Below are positions 1-14,362 of a stretch of 64,000 bases of DNA, one piece after another. A program made the position numbers and the translations under genes. The notes beneath the pieces are model-generated. The model was not told the origin of the DNA and did not search any database. It worked only from the letters and a program-made list of their open reading frames with translations. Source of the DNA: Glandiceps talaboti (taxonomy: Eukaryota; Hemichordata; Enteropneusta; Spengelidae); contig NC_135559.1 in the NCBI RefSeq assembly GCF_964340395.1, forward strand, positions 3,393,501-3,457,500, in the 5' to 3' direction. Every line of letters begins with the position of its first letter. Positions within the stretch are counted from its first letter, which is position 1.

Positions 1-2300
1 GTGGTAGCACAAAATAGAAAGCTAAATCCGGGCCTTCATGACTGGATTCCAGACTAGAACTGTATCAGATTGAGACAAAATGATTTCCACTAATTCTTCA
101 CAATTCACAATGAAATATTTTTGTGATTTTGTACATTTTTCACAAATAAAGTTCCAGTTTAGCAACAGGCAGAAAAATTTGTAAAGAAATCTTCAACATT
201 CAAATTTGTTACTCCCCATTTGCTAATGGCAAATTCAATAAATTTTTGAGTGTACATAATCCTGTAGACTGAAACACAATCTGTACAGGAAATGGACTTC
301 TTCTAAATAATTTCATTTCTACTTTGACAAATCACCCACCAAGAGAATGTCTGTCTTTGTGAATGCAAGCAATTTCTGACTTCCTCACATTTTTCACAGT
401 ATGGTAAATTTTACACCTGACTTAGAACATGACATAAATTCAAGATGGCTGTCAATGTCGGCTTTGCCTCAAGAAATCCCATCCGACAAACTCATTCCAG
501 TAATGCAATCTTTGAGACTTACAGAATATAAATCTGGTCAAATTACAACAACCAACAAATCATCTCTGGATGCACAGACTTGATAGCTATATTCCCAGGG
601 ACATTTTTGAAGCATGTAATTTACTTCCATGTATTAACCTCCCTGTGACCCTGACATGAGAGGTAGTAATGATCAACTGCAGTATTTTGGGGGGTCACAG
701 CTAATAGAGCCAGCATTCTATGGTATTCTATTACAAACATTAATGGTGCTAAAACTACAAACAATACATAACAAAGTCCACCATGATGACAGCTCAAATA
801 CCAGCTACAAATTTCCCCATTTTGAATACAAGTATGGGGTATTAGAGGATGTGTACAGTTGAAACATTCTCTTCAAACTTTATGGCTGCGTTCTATATGC
901 TTACACTGTTACTAGTTTTGGAACAAAATAAACTTACAATAGATTTACGAGAACAAAATGGGCTAACTATAACCTGAAACAAACAATAAACCATACCACA
1001 TTACCCTATACTATTTGTCTTTCACTTTTTCTTTTTACCCTGATGTGAAGAAATTCATTCATCATTTCTGTACACACAACTGGATAAATTTAATGTCAGA
1101 AGTTAAAAATCAGCAAAATTAAAGCAAAATTAGTCTTCTTCTGTGACAATGTCTTACTATAACAGATCATTTGTATGCATTTGACTAACAGGGAAAAGAC
1201 CGCAAGTTTATTTTTTAGAAAAAAACTGTGTCAGATCTGGACTATTTTTGAGGGTGCAGTTAACCAAACAGTCAAATACAAACTTTCCATGTTGAATTAC
1301 AAAATAATTTAGGGAATTTCTACTACATTCCTGTATATGAACAGATTTGTCACGTTTGGCGTACACTAGATTTGTCACGTTTTGGTGTAGACTAGATTAA
1401 GCAAGTACACATTTTCTGTGTTTAATTTTGGGGGAAATTTTTGAGATTTTTTGAGCAGGTTCAGTCTTGAAGGTAAAAGGATATGTTTGGCTTTTTTTTA
1501 CAGCTGGTATGTTGGCATCGTCAATGTGATATACAAAAGTTTTGCAGCCTGCAACTCTAGCCAGAGGTAGTGGGGCCAGCTTTCAGCCTATGTCAACAAT
1601 AGGTAAAGCTTCATTTCCAATGACAATGGCCGACTACATAGACAGACTTCAAGTAACATCAGATTACCTATTCCTTCAAATCTTGCACCCAACACCACAC
1701 AATGTATCCACATTTAATCATCTACAGCTTGTCACCATCTACGTCCTTAAGGCTTTTCTGAATCCATAGTTACCATGACAACAGATGCATAATCTCTCTC
1801 TTTTGATGAACAGGATTGTCACTATGGTGGTGTTCACAGTTCAAAGCATTCTCCAGTGACAAGCTCTCTCTCTCTCTCACTTTCTCTTAATACATGTCTC
1901 ATATTTGCATATGTCTTGGGGCAATTCCTGCTATTAGTATTGACTCATTCTAGGTGGTACATTTTAGCAGTAAGATGAAACAACATAACTATTGCATGAC
2001 ACATATCATTTCTGGTTGATATATTCTACCAGTGGCAGTACAGTACAACACACCTAAATGACACTCTCACTCATGGTTAATAGATTTACAAGTCGAGTTA
2101 CCACACCACAACTATTACTTGACACTAACTACCATTATTGAGAGTACATTCTTTCCAGACCAGTCCACATAAAACAACTCAACTAACTGATGATGGCATT
2201 TTCTTGTTAAAATCCAATTCCTATCACATCTGACAAACTAGATGTTACCTTTGACCCCTATATATGCCTAGAATTCTATCATTCCCTTTCAAGACAATTG

Positions 2301-2315
2301 CCCCCCCCCCCCCCC
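2301..2315. repeat. C homopolymer (15)
   Basis: One of four C runs of 13-16 bases in the window (also 4310-4322, 15917-15930 and 35461-35476); length may be unreliable in sequencing. Confidence 0.9.
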
Positions 2316-5300
2316 GCCATGAATCAATGTGAAATATTACCTGAGTTTCTGACTACAACTATCCTAATCATATAGAAAACATGTTTACTTAATTAATTAT
2401 TACAAAATTTATTTTCTTCATTTCCTGTCAAAGTTGACCATATCATTGTTATTTATGAGTGTGTTTACTTTCCTAATAACATTTCAAATGAGAAATTATG
2501 TATTTACCCTAGTTCATAATTTCCAATCATGAGAATAATCAATACATTAAGGGTGACTCTTTTATATAATTTTATGCATCTACAAATTCTAGAACTGCAA
2601 GAATTCGTAGGAGCCAAGTTTGTTATAGTCTTGTGCTATATATATTCCTTCATCAAATCTAAAGATTTTTCTTAACAGGGGTTAGAGGTGATACGCGTAC
2701 GATACGATACCACGTTGGCATCCAGACTACTTTGACACTCTCCGATAGAAAATAGATCTTTTGTGATGAGGTTGTGAAGACAACAGTACTCCATTCTCAA
2801 GTTCGCAACCACGGTTCCGGAATTCTGATGCATTCTCCCAAGGTTATGAGCATATGATGGAATGCATCAAAATCTATGTAATTTTTACCAGATTTCTCAT
2901 TCTCAGTAACCAAGGTTCTAAAAGGTGAGCAGAAAGACTGCACACTGAATGCTGAAAGTTGATTGTTGCTACAGGATTGACCCCTAGTTCACAGCGACCT
3001 CTCTCAATGCTAGAATTCCCGGTACGATATCTAATACCCCCACCTGGTCCAGGGTGTGTATATTATTTCTGTCATTCCATCCTTCAACTGAGAGCATTCT
3101 AATGTACTATCAACATCAGGTGTGGTCACTTAAAACAGGCATCCATTATAGATCACATACACTACTTCACCCTTTCTCACCACACATTTCACACAAATTC
3201 TTCTTTTTTGTAAATTTTTGTTGATTTTTATTCATATTTTGGAAGCAGTATACTTCAGATTGTTTTTAGACCACTCTTGATGCATTCTTAGCACAATAAA
3301 GATTTGAAATTTGTGTTGAGCCCACCCCATGGGAATCACACAAATTGTGAGAAATGTGGGAACTGTGTTGAAATTAGACACCTCACTAAACAACCACCAA
3401 GAATATACAAATAAATGTGCAATAACAGGGAGACGCTTTTGACATTGACGTCACACACCTTTAAGCTTTTAGTTAGGTTTCATTACATCCCATCAGATTA
3501 ATTCAAAATATACTCTGTTTGGATAAAGCTTTACTTGTGTGACACAGGAACTGAGTCAAAGCAATGGCCTTCTGTAATCTCCTCTTTGTGATTAAACGTT
3601 CCTCTCTTTTCATTATCACTTTTAAGTCTTATTTGTCATTTTTTCACAAAAACAGGCCATCAATCTTTATAAGAAACACAGTCTGAAGAATCTGTATCCA
3701 AAATTAGCATAAAATAAGATAAATTTTTCTTTTTCCCCTAAATTTTGATCAAAAACATTGTGGTGGGAAAATGGGGAGTAGTGAAAGGATTACGGAAGAC
3801 AGAATCTTTGTTGTAAAGGTCAGAAGATTCGTTTCAAGGCTGTTCCCTCCCACCTCCGTACTTCTTGAAGGACAAACATCATTGATCATTCCATCCGACA
3901 CATTTTCACTGAATGTACCGCTTTGTAGTCTTAACCTTGTCATCTTCAAAATAAACAGTATCCAAACTCTGAAGAAGTGTTTTCTTTTTCAATTGAAGGT
4001 TGAAACTCACAATTTAAGGCTAAAATCTTACAGCTCATCCCAAACACATTGATGCTGAAGTTGAAGAAAGGTGAAAGGTCAAACATGTGTACATACAATA
4101 TATCTGTAAACCTATAGCAACACTTTTGAACAACTTTTCCTTAGACAATATTTAATTAATTGGTTGACACAACTTTCTGCGTGCTAATCATGAACACATT
4201 TTGTACTCGGTTTATCAAATACCAGGTGAACACAACATTGTTGGAAGACGAGCACACCGGCCATTGCCAAAGAGATGAACTCAAAATATTTTAGCTGTTT
4301 AATAAAATGCCCCCCCCCCCCCATTTCAAGACTTTTATATTTCAATATTTTTGCATAAGTTTCTGATAAAAATAGTGGCAATAATCTCAACCAAAACCAA
4401 AACCAAAACTTGCTCAAGACAAAAAAAATTATGTTTCATTTCATCTTGTACCATAGAATGAACAGGATTTCCTAGGTTTCCCTCATGAAAGTAAAATTGT
4501 TGGCACGTGGCTTGAGACACATTTCACGTCATCTGAGATAAATAGGTACACAGTCATTATTTTATCTTTCAATGTTTAACAGGAAGCATTTTAAATTACT
4601 ACATCTTTAATCTTTTGTTTTACAACTGACTCTAATTAACTTTAATTACTGATGATCTTAGCTGAACTTTAGACATATTGTCTTTCCTGTTTTATACTAC
4701 CTTTGGATCCTGTTAAAAGCCATTTGTGGAAAGTCACCACGCAAAGCCAAAATGTCAATTCCTATTACATGTTGAAACAAGAGAATAGTGAGTTACTCAC
4801 ACAAATCTGTTATTAGCTTTTAGTAGTCACCTTTTGTCATTTATTTGCTTAATCTGACCTACACAATGTTAGCACACTATACCACCTAAAATTCAACTAG
4901 TCTTGTCTACTTTCTTTTAAACTGGTTTGTCTGTTACATTAATATTTTATTATTATATTTTGTATTATTTTGTGCATTTCTTAGGACTACTTGTTATGAA
5001 CAGAGATACTAACATTTTGTGAAAAAATCCCCCACTTTTAGAATTTTCAGTCTGTTTTGATGGAAATTCATAGATAAATATCTTTCACATTTCATCCCAC
5101 TAAATGACCTTAAAAATCATGAAAAATTTACCAAAAAACATGAATTTGTGTGTGTTACGTACAATTTAGAAACTGTATCAACATTGACAAGCAGTCATCA
5201 TGGCAAAATAAAATTTGCACAACTGCACTGGGTACAACGCTTCCTAAAAAAATGTTGTCTGCTCTCCTCTCTGGCATAACACAAATAATAATTTAAACAT

Positions 5301-6914
5301 TTCATGAAGTTAAGAAACCAAACTCATCTTTTAGTTTCAGTAGTTTTCATTTTCAGATAACAGATCATACTAATCAACTGAAGTAGGTAGTAATCAAGTT
5401 GAAGTTTTTTCATTCAATTTTGAGACTGTTAAGAAGCTGTCTAACATACTATTAAGTTCCACTTACAAAGACGTTCTACGCAATGTTCCTATCTAATTAA
5501 CGGTCAATAGCTGTCCATTGTGTTCATCAACAGACCTAATCAACATAAACAACAATAAAACAGTTGACACAAACACATCCAGCATCATTATCCTATCAAT
5601 ATACCCTCGGCCACACATTCCCTATGAGTTGCATTCAAAGTACATTGTCAGTTTCTTATTTGGACCAAAACATATTTGAGCCATGGATGTGAACAGTGTG
5701 AACACAACAGAATGTATAATGTGATGGATTGTTAGGACGTGACTACATAATGAGATTGTCGTCCACTTCTTGGTGCCGATTCAGCACTCGTTGACAGTTG
5801 ACATAGCGGTCAAACTCCCAACAAACAAGTCAGCGTTTGTATATCCACTACACAACCTTGCTAACGATGCACTGTACACGCTGACAGATTATAATGGACC
5901 ACAAAGTTACTCCCGACACAAAAGTTACCTCTTCACAAAGCCTTTTCAAAATGCCCTCCCTTTTCACAAAAGTGATATTTAGCAACCAGTGTAAGTCACG
6001 AATACTTCATGTATTGGTTTGAAAACACACAAGTCAAGTGTTAATCCGCTGGTCTGACTTGTTTCTCTTCAAAAATGTAGAATTATTTGACCTTTGATGG
6101 CTCTACATTGTATATTCTTTATACAGTCAAACCCTTCTGTGTTGGCATCAACTCAAATCAAATATGAGAATCCTGACAGAAGTAGGGTAGGTTATTCTTT
6201 GGCCATTTTCCGAAACTCTACTCTTCAAAAAATATCTACACTTCCACAACAGACTTTGGTTGTGTGTAATGATGTTAATAATTACACTATTCTTTCTGAC
6301 AATGGTGCACACAACTGATTTGATCATAACATTCCTAGTGATTTTTGCACTATGTTGTGATGCAATGTTTGATCTAAAACTTTCCACAGATCATCTACAA
6401 CAGTTTGAGGTCGAGGGTCAACTGAGGAGGACAATGGCCGGTACTTTTTTTTTTGCTCTGATTTGTTAAAATATCACTTTTGACTTCTAATTTTTGAAAA
6501 TACCTTAGCTTTTTTGTTAATTCATGAAAATATGCATCAAACATATTAAAGGAATTTTCAGAAATGGTCAAATTTATGAGAGTTGTTGATTCTTTAGTGG
6601 GTTTCTTACATGAAACATACCAGCATCTACATCACTTTCAACACTTAGTATAGTTCTACTTCCATAGCCTATCAATAGGACATGCAACAATATAAATTTT
6701 ACCACTTTTTCAAGACTGTATTACATTAAAAGTACATATAAAGTACATATACACTTTTACATAGTACCATTTTCAAGAGTCTAAAGTGCAAACAACACAG
6801 ATTTTATCATATTTAGTCACTTTCTTGAACAGAATTTGAATACTTTCAGAGAAAACACTGTCGTAAATGATATTAATGTAAACACACTATTTTGGTGCTG
6901 TTTATATCTCAGTC

Positions 6915-7110
6915 TTTAAAGCAAATAGTGCACGGATGAAAAACTCTGACACCGGAGAATATAGTCAACTATTTCACAACCTTTGGTGAGAATTCGCTTA
7001 CTTTGTTTCAATTCTCTTGAAACAGTTGAACTGTCAGGGGACATGGCTTTCAAATACCATGTTGTTGTTGAAATAATCCGTCCGTGCAAGCTTTTCCCTG
7101 CTAAAAGCGC
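6915..7110. repeat. Imperfect foldback of about 195 bp
   Basis: GTGCACGGAT near 6926 and the inverse CCGTCCGTGCA near 7080 are the outer arms. Inner segments GTCAACTATTTCA and, inverted, TGAAACAGTTGAACTG also pair, and the centre holds GAGAATT...AATTCTC. No target duplication could be fixed. Likely an old MITE. Confidence 0.35.
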
Positions 7111-8288
7111 TTTGTTGGGATGTAGAAATTAGTGCTGCAAATACTCCATGGAATTTCTTCACTCAGACCTTTTTATTTACAAATGAACAATGCCACGACT
7201 AATTACATTAGCATACCAATAAGGGGCTCATGTAACTCATTATATATGCATGAAGTAGCCATTAACAACTTTATGTAAATATATGCAAATATATGTAAAT
7301 TTGGGGACAGTATCACTTTCTCTCCTCTGCAAGGTATTTTTTGGTAATTAATTCCTGTGATATTTGGTTTATAGCCAAATGTGTGTCACACTTCTGAAAA
7401 ATTAATGGGTATGTCAGACTGACTGTGTGTGGGCACGAAAGATTAGTAAACCCAGGTCAGAGGTCACATTATGGATGATCTTGGTCACCTGTTACATCCT
7501 GGAGAATCGTATAAAATAAACGTAAAGACTTGCAGTAAACCTTTTCAACTTTCAAATATACAATCTAAAATGAGTCCTAATTTTTTACTTTGATGTAACA
7601 TCTGGGGGAGAGAGAGCCACTCAAACAAACGGTCTTAGAATAAATATTTTAACAAGGTGAAAGCAGCATGCTGTCGACTAAACATCACTAAATCTGTTCA
7701 CTAAATTTCTTAAATTGGTTTCTTTCTGTGACCTATGACGATAACAGTGTAAAGTACTCACTGTATTTACAATTCAAAGCTAGTTGTTTACATAATCACA
7801 AAAATAGAACTTGTGTGAACTCATTGAGTGACGACTACTGCCTTGCACAGTATTAACGCTAGTTTGTATTTATACTTCGACTTTTTGCGTCTCTAGATTT
7901 CAGGACTAAAATGGCTACCTGTATTAAGAAAATGATTTCAAACATACCACACATTTTACGCATAATGTATGAGTGGTTTCTTGTATGTTGAATTTTCTCT
8001 AAACTATGGGTTTTTTGCAGAACTGGGGTAAATTTACCAGCATTCTTAAGTCATGTTACCAAGACTCCTCACCACTGCCTATTTCTCTATAGTAACGTGG
8101 TTTTTTTTGTAAAACCGAGGTAATTTTTAGAGTTCACAAGTCATATCTTATCAAGTTTTCCTACCACAATTCAGCCTGTCTATTGGCTGAAATTGTGAAT
8201 TTTCTTATGGATATAGAGAAAGAATGTAGTAGAGTCACAACATTTAGTCAGACAATCAAACCACTCTGCAGGAAACTGAATTTTATCA

Positions 8289-8365
8289 GGTTTTCTATCC
8301 CAGAGACTTGGTTATCTGATTTGATAATGTGATTCCCCAGTATACTGTCGAGCCAGATGAACAAG
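8289..8365. repeat. Foldback-family copy in intron 5
   Basis: CAGAGACTTGGTTATCTG followed by GATAATGTGATTCCCC pairs imperfectly with the reverse complement of GTCGAGCCAGATGAACAAG. The left arm shares 17 identical bases with the copy at 28880-28990, about 20 kb away. Confidence 0.5.
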
Positions 8366-11300
8366 TAAGTCAATACGCTACAGATTTTCCCTTTTTGTTA
8401 CTGGAGTTCACAAAGACTGAACTACGCAACCAAAATGTTAGGGTTTGTTTAATGAGAGGATTATGAAAACCTGATGTTGTATTTCAAATGACAAATATAG
8501 ATTTATTTGAAATTTGTGTCTACCTAGTCTGTCTATGTTGTTGGAACTGTGACTACATTAATGATTGTTCCATCTACCAGAAGTAGACTAAGGATTAACG
8601 TCAGTGTCTACTATCAGTTTCTTGTCAGTTAGCAAAAAACCTGTATTCTTGAAATTTCTAAAACTCCTTGAATTGGTTGATGTCTATTTTAGTTTGATTA
8701 TAAATATATTGATACAAAGTGGACAAAGCATTTTAGATCCAAAATAAACCCGCCCCAGACTAAAACAAATTTTTGTAAAAATGTTAAACTAGATTGCTTG
8801 ATGATGACAGGAATGACGTCTTTCGCATTACAGGGAAGACAACTAGAATTTGTACATTTTCAACAATTCTTTGAAATTTGTCAAAGATTTCACTATTTTC
8901 AAGAAATTTTTAAAAATTTGAATTACCAACTTGAAATATAACTGTAAATTTTGAAAATGGTCATGCAATCTACTCCTGACCTTTGACTTAACAACTTGTC
9001 TATCACCATGTAACTAATTACAGTGGTCATGTAAGCACATTCCTGAATGGCTCCACAGATGGCAAATATCAGTTGACACCCCTGCCTCCACCAATCAATG
9101 CTTATTTTCTTGAGGCTCTAAGGTACATTATGTGATGATATGAGGTAAACAATCTAATATGAGTAAAGTCATTCACCCTTCACTTATGACTAAACATTGT
9201 TCTTTTTATCACAGTCTCACTTTTCGATATAAAATTGAAAATTTTCTATTCATTTTTTTAGAATAATGGACTGCGAATAACAAATTTCTTTCCACATTTT
9301 ATTGCAATGGTTTAAATCTGCACTGTTCCACAGTTCCATATTCTAAGTGCAGACAACATTTTCACAAACTCTGAAATCTGGATATGGTAGAGGTCAGGGG
9401 TAAAAGGTCACCAACATCCCTTTTTATATCGTACGATAGAAGTACATGAATTTTAATAACCAACTCAATGAATGTGTAATTTGTATTCTCACTATCTTAT
9501 ATGGCTGGGTGGATGGCGTCAACACTTCTCTATCTAGTCTGTCTATTATTATCGTGGTCTTGTTTGTAAATTGTATTATGCCCTCAAAATAAAGACTGTT
9601 ATCTGCCGACAGTGATTACAACATTCCAACAAATTGTTTCCAGTCTACAACAACTTGATTTAGTTGTCACTCACTCAATCTCATCAAAATTTTGGCACCT
9701 ACGATTGTCTGACTAAATCTAAAATTTCACCATCACTTCTAAATTTCCCTCCGTAAGCACATGATTTTGACATAATTATCTGACTAAAAAGTATTCAATA
9801 TTGTAATAATTCGCAATTACTCGCAATTACAAAATTTGTGCCCATTTATTGAGACGGTATTTTATGTTGCTGTATTTGATGAGATTTGCATACAAATTTT
9901 CTGGTGTCTCCATTTCGCTATAAATCTGTATCAACACATACTTGAATACAGATTATAGTCTAGCCTTCCAGCACAATCACATTTTAAATTTTATCAACAC
10001 AATCATAATTATCGTTTTAAGTGCCTTTATTTTGTATTTCAAAACTCCTATTCTTTATCTTGGATTTAAGGACATTATCCTCAGACTAGGTTGTGTGTCC
10101 CCAGCCAAGTCTGTCTGTCTGTCTGTCTTGTCTCCCTCTGTTCATATCTTTAATCGTATATGTTCTACTGATAGCAGAAGGAACTAGAGCCAGATATTGA
10201 TTTACAAATTTACGTTTGTAGACTCTCTTGGGAGATGTACACACCCAGCAGTGATGTCAGCCTTGAGAATATTTCCCCTAATAAACCATGCCCCATCTTC
10301 TTTATTCATTCTGTCTGAATTTCTACACTTCATTTTAATCAGATTCGTTGGTGTTTATCTAACTCCATCTAACTACAGGCATCAATCACCTACACCACAG
10401 TCACAGACTAATTGGATTCCCACAATGCAGTACACAGGTGCATTATGGGTACATTTTCATTATACGTGAATGAGGTACAAATCTTTAGAATCTAGGCAAT
10501 TGAAAAAAAAAGGTATTTCACAGTTGTACTTTCATAAATTAATGATTTTTACCCCAGAAGACTTGGTTTTTACAAAATTTTCTGATCCAAAATAGTTCAT
10601 TTTTTTAAAAAACTTTTGGAAAAAACCTAATATCTACAAAAATTACTATATCACCCCTTTCTACATATAAACATTTGAATCAAATGAATGCAATATGTCA
10701 ACGACATGTTTTGAAAATTTATAAAAATATCAAATAATTGGTGAAGGGAACATTGAGTGCTAGTACATCCTATTTTATACAAAGGTGCGTAATTACATTC
10801 AGCAGATGAATGCAATTTGACCTTGCATATTTTATTTTCGTTGAGATTTTTAAGCTGTAATTATTTGCTGACTTGGGTTGAGAAAACAAGAAACCAAAGC
10901 AAATTTGTACGACAATATCATTTCTAATAAATTGTGTGAAAAAAAATGAGTTAATTTAGTCTTGAATCAACAGTTTTACTGTTATTATGATGGTATAAGC
11001 TAACATTAGTGACCTGTATTAAAACAGAGTTCTATTGGAATCAATGATGATATTTTTACAGTGAAGGGTGTCAACAATCTTCGTAAAAGTTAATGTTAAC
11101 TTTTTGTCGATCGAAACATAATTTCACTATTGAGAGTCTATGACGATGTTATTACATAGCAAGAAATGTATTGTAGACAACCTGGTGAATGTAAACGTCA
11201 AGTTTGTGTCTGTTGAACCATCAATCTCAAGTTGACAGTCCACAGCAATGGGTGTCGACATTCTTGGTAAAACTGTTGAAAAATCATAACTCATTTGTAC

Positions 11301-12075
11301 AATTGGTTTGTACAAGGATAAAATAAAAACCATACCATCTGTGTTACTGAATAAATCAAGTCACTTGAATATTTTTTTTCCATTTTTTCTTCCTTTTTAA
11401 TGAGACTATTTAATACGGCAGGTAAACACAGTAAGAACATAATTACAAAACACAGAGAGAAAGAGAGAGCTTGCTTTAAATTTTGTTTTATGGGGCTATA
11501 TATTAAGTGTAAGTATGACATGAGAGCAACGCAGCTGTGGTTGTATGACACTTCTTGCATGTAAAAACTCAACTCATTATATTCTACTTTTGCAACAAAT
11601 AATTACTCTCAGTTGGTTGTCCAACAAAACTCTATGCAATTTGATGCACATTTGCCACAAAGCGAGGATTTCTCTTGACAATAGAAACCCCAAATACTAG
11701 TAAATGAAAACTGGTAGAAATCTGGTCCCAACAGATGATATGTTTTCACACAAGTTTTGACAGCTCAGTATACTTTAGTTTTAAATCATACTTACACATG
11801 GAATGTCCCTTGTGCTTATTTTTACTTCTTTATTCCCAAAAGACATCTTACATCAAATTCATAACCTAACTTTTATATCAAGGTGACAAATAACATCAAT
11901 TTTGGAACAAAATGTTCCATTTTTTATCTGAACATCATTAGTCAACTGACAACAGCTAAAAACATGGCCGACTTTCATGCTTAAATTTACATGAATGCTT
12001 CAGTTCAGAAACTGCATACATACGAAAACCCATCATTTTTTTTTTTTTTACAAAATCACAATCTTATTCTTATTT

Positions 12076-12121
12076 TTGTTTGTTTGTTTGTTTGTTTGTA
12101 TGTATGTATGTTTGCTTGTTT
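12076..12121. repeat. (TTTG)n/(TATG)n run
   Basis: TTTG repeats changing to TATG and back over about 45 bp. Confidence 0.9.
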
Positions 12122-12506
12122 ATTGTCATTTGTTGATGAAAAGTGAAAAATTTTGCATTAAAGAAAAAAAAATTAGGAAACACGAATGTGTACAAAATCC
12201 TTCTACTTCTAGTACGATACAATCACTAGACACATTAAGTAGAATTCCTCTGTGGCTGAAGGCAGCATCACAAAAACTACAGAAATGGCGATTACTTTCT
12301 ATAATCATCTAGCCAGTAGCCCATGGCAAAAATGTTCTGGTAAGATTTGGATTGGACATAGTGCTATCAGCGTTCTCTAAGAACTTACCACAATGAAATA
12401 AATTCCACAGTTCAAACTCATCACAAGTTCACACAACAGTTCACAATTCAAAGTATGCTGTCTTTGATGGAGGTACCTCTGCAGAACAACTTTTTGGATC
12501 AAATTA

Positions 12507-12708
12507 CCAAATATGGTCATGGTTATGATATTGTTGCCATATTTGGTAGCTTATTCCAAATATGGCAGGAAGACTAATAGAGCTCAACCACTGGGGAAGT
12601 ATATATACACATATTTAGACATAGCACTACCAAATATGGTATACAACATTTAAGTGTCTGAACAAAGTTATCAAATTTCCATTTATGGCAAAAATATGCC
12701 AAATATGG
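12507..12708. promoter_or_regulatory. Cluster of six CArG (SRF-type) boxes in intron 5
   Basis: Six matches to CC(A/T)6GG occur at 12507-12516, 12537-12546, 12556-12565, 12630-12639, 12679-12688 and 12699-12708. Four read CCAAATATGG, one CCATATTTGG and one CCATTTATGG. The cluster begins about 40 bases inside intron 5, just past the exon 5 donor. The CArG box is the binding consensus of serum response factor and related MADS-box factors. Whether this is an enhancer or a degenerate repeat cannot be decided from one sequence. Confidence 0.35.
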
Positions 12709-12745
12709 TAAATATATTTTGCATATCAAAATAGTTTATGCTCAC

Positions 12746-12876
12746 CTTCTCTGAGACTGTTTGGCCATCTTCTTGAAAGTTCATGATAGCATCTGAGATC
12801 TTTACGTCAATAGGATCTACCACTGACTCTATGTTGAAAGGGCCCTCCAGGCGTTCAGCAAGCATCAACATTTTGT
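12746..12876 (-). CDS. GPC4/6: Glypican exon 5: highly conserved [14 protein letters not shown] block
   Basis: The exon is 131 bp, entering in phase 1 and leaving in phase 0. The acceptor is ATTTGCAG and the donor GTGAGC (12745-12740). The split codon plus exon reads [19 protein letters not shown], then [17 protein letters not shown], and ends TVSEK. Apart from a few substitutions this is the vertebrate GPC4/GPC6 sequence, which makes it the best subfamily marker in the window; GPC1/2 and GPC3/5 differ strongly here. The next expected residues (a V-x-x-GCG type segment with the next conserved cysteine) were looked for on the minus strand below this point and not found, so exon 6 probably lies outside the window. 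Confidence 0.96.
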
Positions 12877-14134
12877 CTGCAAATAAAAATATGCCAAAAT
12901 TCCATGGAATTTTAGATAATGAGCATAATGATGCAAAGTGTTGTCTTCCTGGGCTTGTATTTCTCTAAAAACATGTTGAAAAGAAAAATAAAATATTTGG
13001 CTGAAGGCAATGCTGATAAAAACGAAGTCAAAATGCCAATGTCCTTGAGTTGGCACCTCTTCTTCCCACACAGCTGAGTCAAAATGTCTGTCTCCTTATG
13101 GTTGGCATCTCCCCCGCCACAGGCAACAAAATTCACAAAGACGGATCAATGTATGTGGCAAGAAATTCACAGCTACAAAGTATGTTTCTGATTTACAAAA
13201 TGTTATCCTACAATCTGCAAGGACGACCAGAGAGTCTTTTTTCAAAATAGGTTTTCAAGATTTTAGAAAATGGCTGCATAAAAACCGTATGTACGAAGTA
13301 AAAATTTCACGTATTAACGACATTCTTTATTTTAGGTTTCTAATTATGTCTCATTCCCATTCTGAGTCTAAAATAATATCAGAAAGCACTAAAAACTACA
13401 AAATCAGAACAATACTTTATCAAAATCTGGCGACAAAACTGCTGACATACAAGTGTATTCTAGAATGACTTGTCATTCCATAAAGACGACTGGCATCGGC
13501 ATCCAATGTGACAATACAGCTCAAGAGAAGGTTTATACTCCACACATTTTTTTGTTATGAAACATGAGACACACAGACATTAGGAATCTTACAATGGTTC
13601 ATTACTTGTTATTTTACATGTACAATACAGGCAGACAGAGAGACATGGACAGACACATTCACAGCATGATAACTTCAATTTAACTCTTCTCACAAATTAC
13701 TGGCAATTGCTTTCCACCACTAATCAACCATCTGCACTGCATGAGTCTTCAATTCTTTAATCAAACATCCCTATACATCTGGCTCCTTAGATCATACCTT
13801 CTTTTTGTCATTCTCATTACCATACATCCTAAATCGCCCACCATCTTATTTTGCAATCATCAATATGGACAGCTGAGAGTACTCGGGATATTTATCAATT
13901 ATTATAGCAATCCTCAATAAGAATGAAATCCGCCACTGGCATTGGATTGACCTTTGACCCTAGTTCTATTACAGCCAAGGGCTTCTACAATCAATACCAA
14001 AATGATTTCTTTCTTGTAAACTACTCAAAAGACATCTATCTGACTGAAATTACTTCAGCTGATTCTCTGATAATCTTCTCTACCTGCAGGTTGGTTCTCA
14101 TGTTTGTCTCTAATTGCTTTGTTTCTTTTTCTGC

Positions 14135-14319
14135 GTCTACACTAGTGTCTATTTCTGTCTACACTAGGGTCTATTTCTGTCTACACTAGTGTGTGTGTGT
14201 CTACACACATAGTGTCTGTATGTTTGCCTGTCCATGTGTGTATGTATGTATGTATGTGTGTGAGTGTGAGTGTGTGTCTACACTAGTGTCTGCAGTACAT
14301 TGTATGTCTGCCTTTGTCT

Positions 14320-14362
<43 letters not shown>

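Larger units (their letters stand above)
1..12745 (-). other. Glypican intron 5, incomplete (at least 12,745 bp)
   Basis: The donor is at 12745. No exon encoding the next glypican segment was recognised between here and position 1, so the intron probably continues out of the window. It contains the CArG-box cluster (12507-12708), a foldback at 6915-7110, a foldback-family copy at 8289-8365, C runs at 2301-2315 and 4310-4322, a TTTG run at 12076-12121 and a GTCT run near 10110. A short CpG-containing patch at 2680-2830 is the only compositional outlier noticed. The short open frames are random. Confidence 0.8.

Noticed and set aside
3749-3949. Candidate glypican exon 6 or C-terminal exon on the minus strand in 1-12700
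   Set aside because: Searched by eye for the GCG segment, CW/DCWNG-type motif, SGxG sites and a hydrophobic GPI tail; none found in this or other frames.
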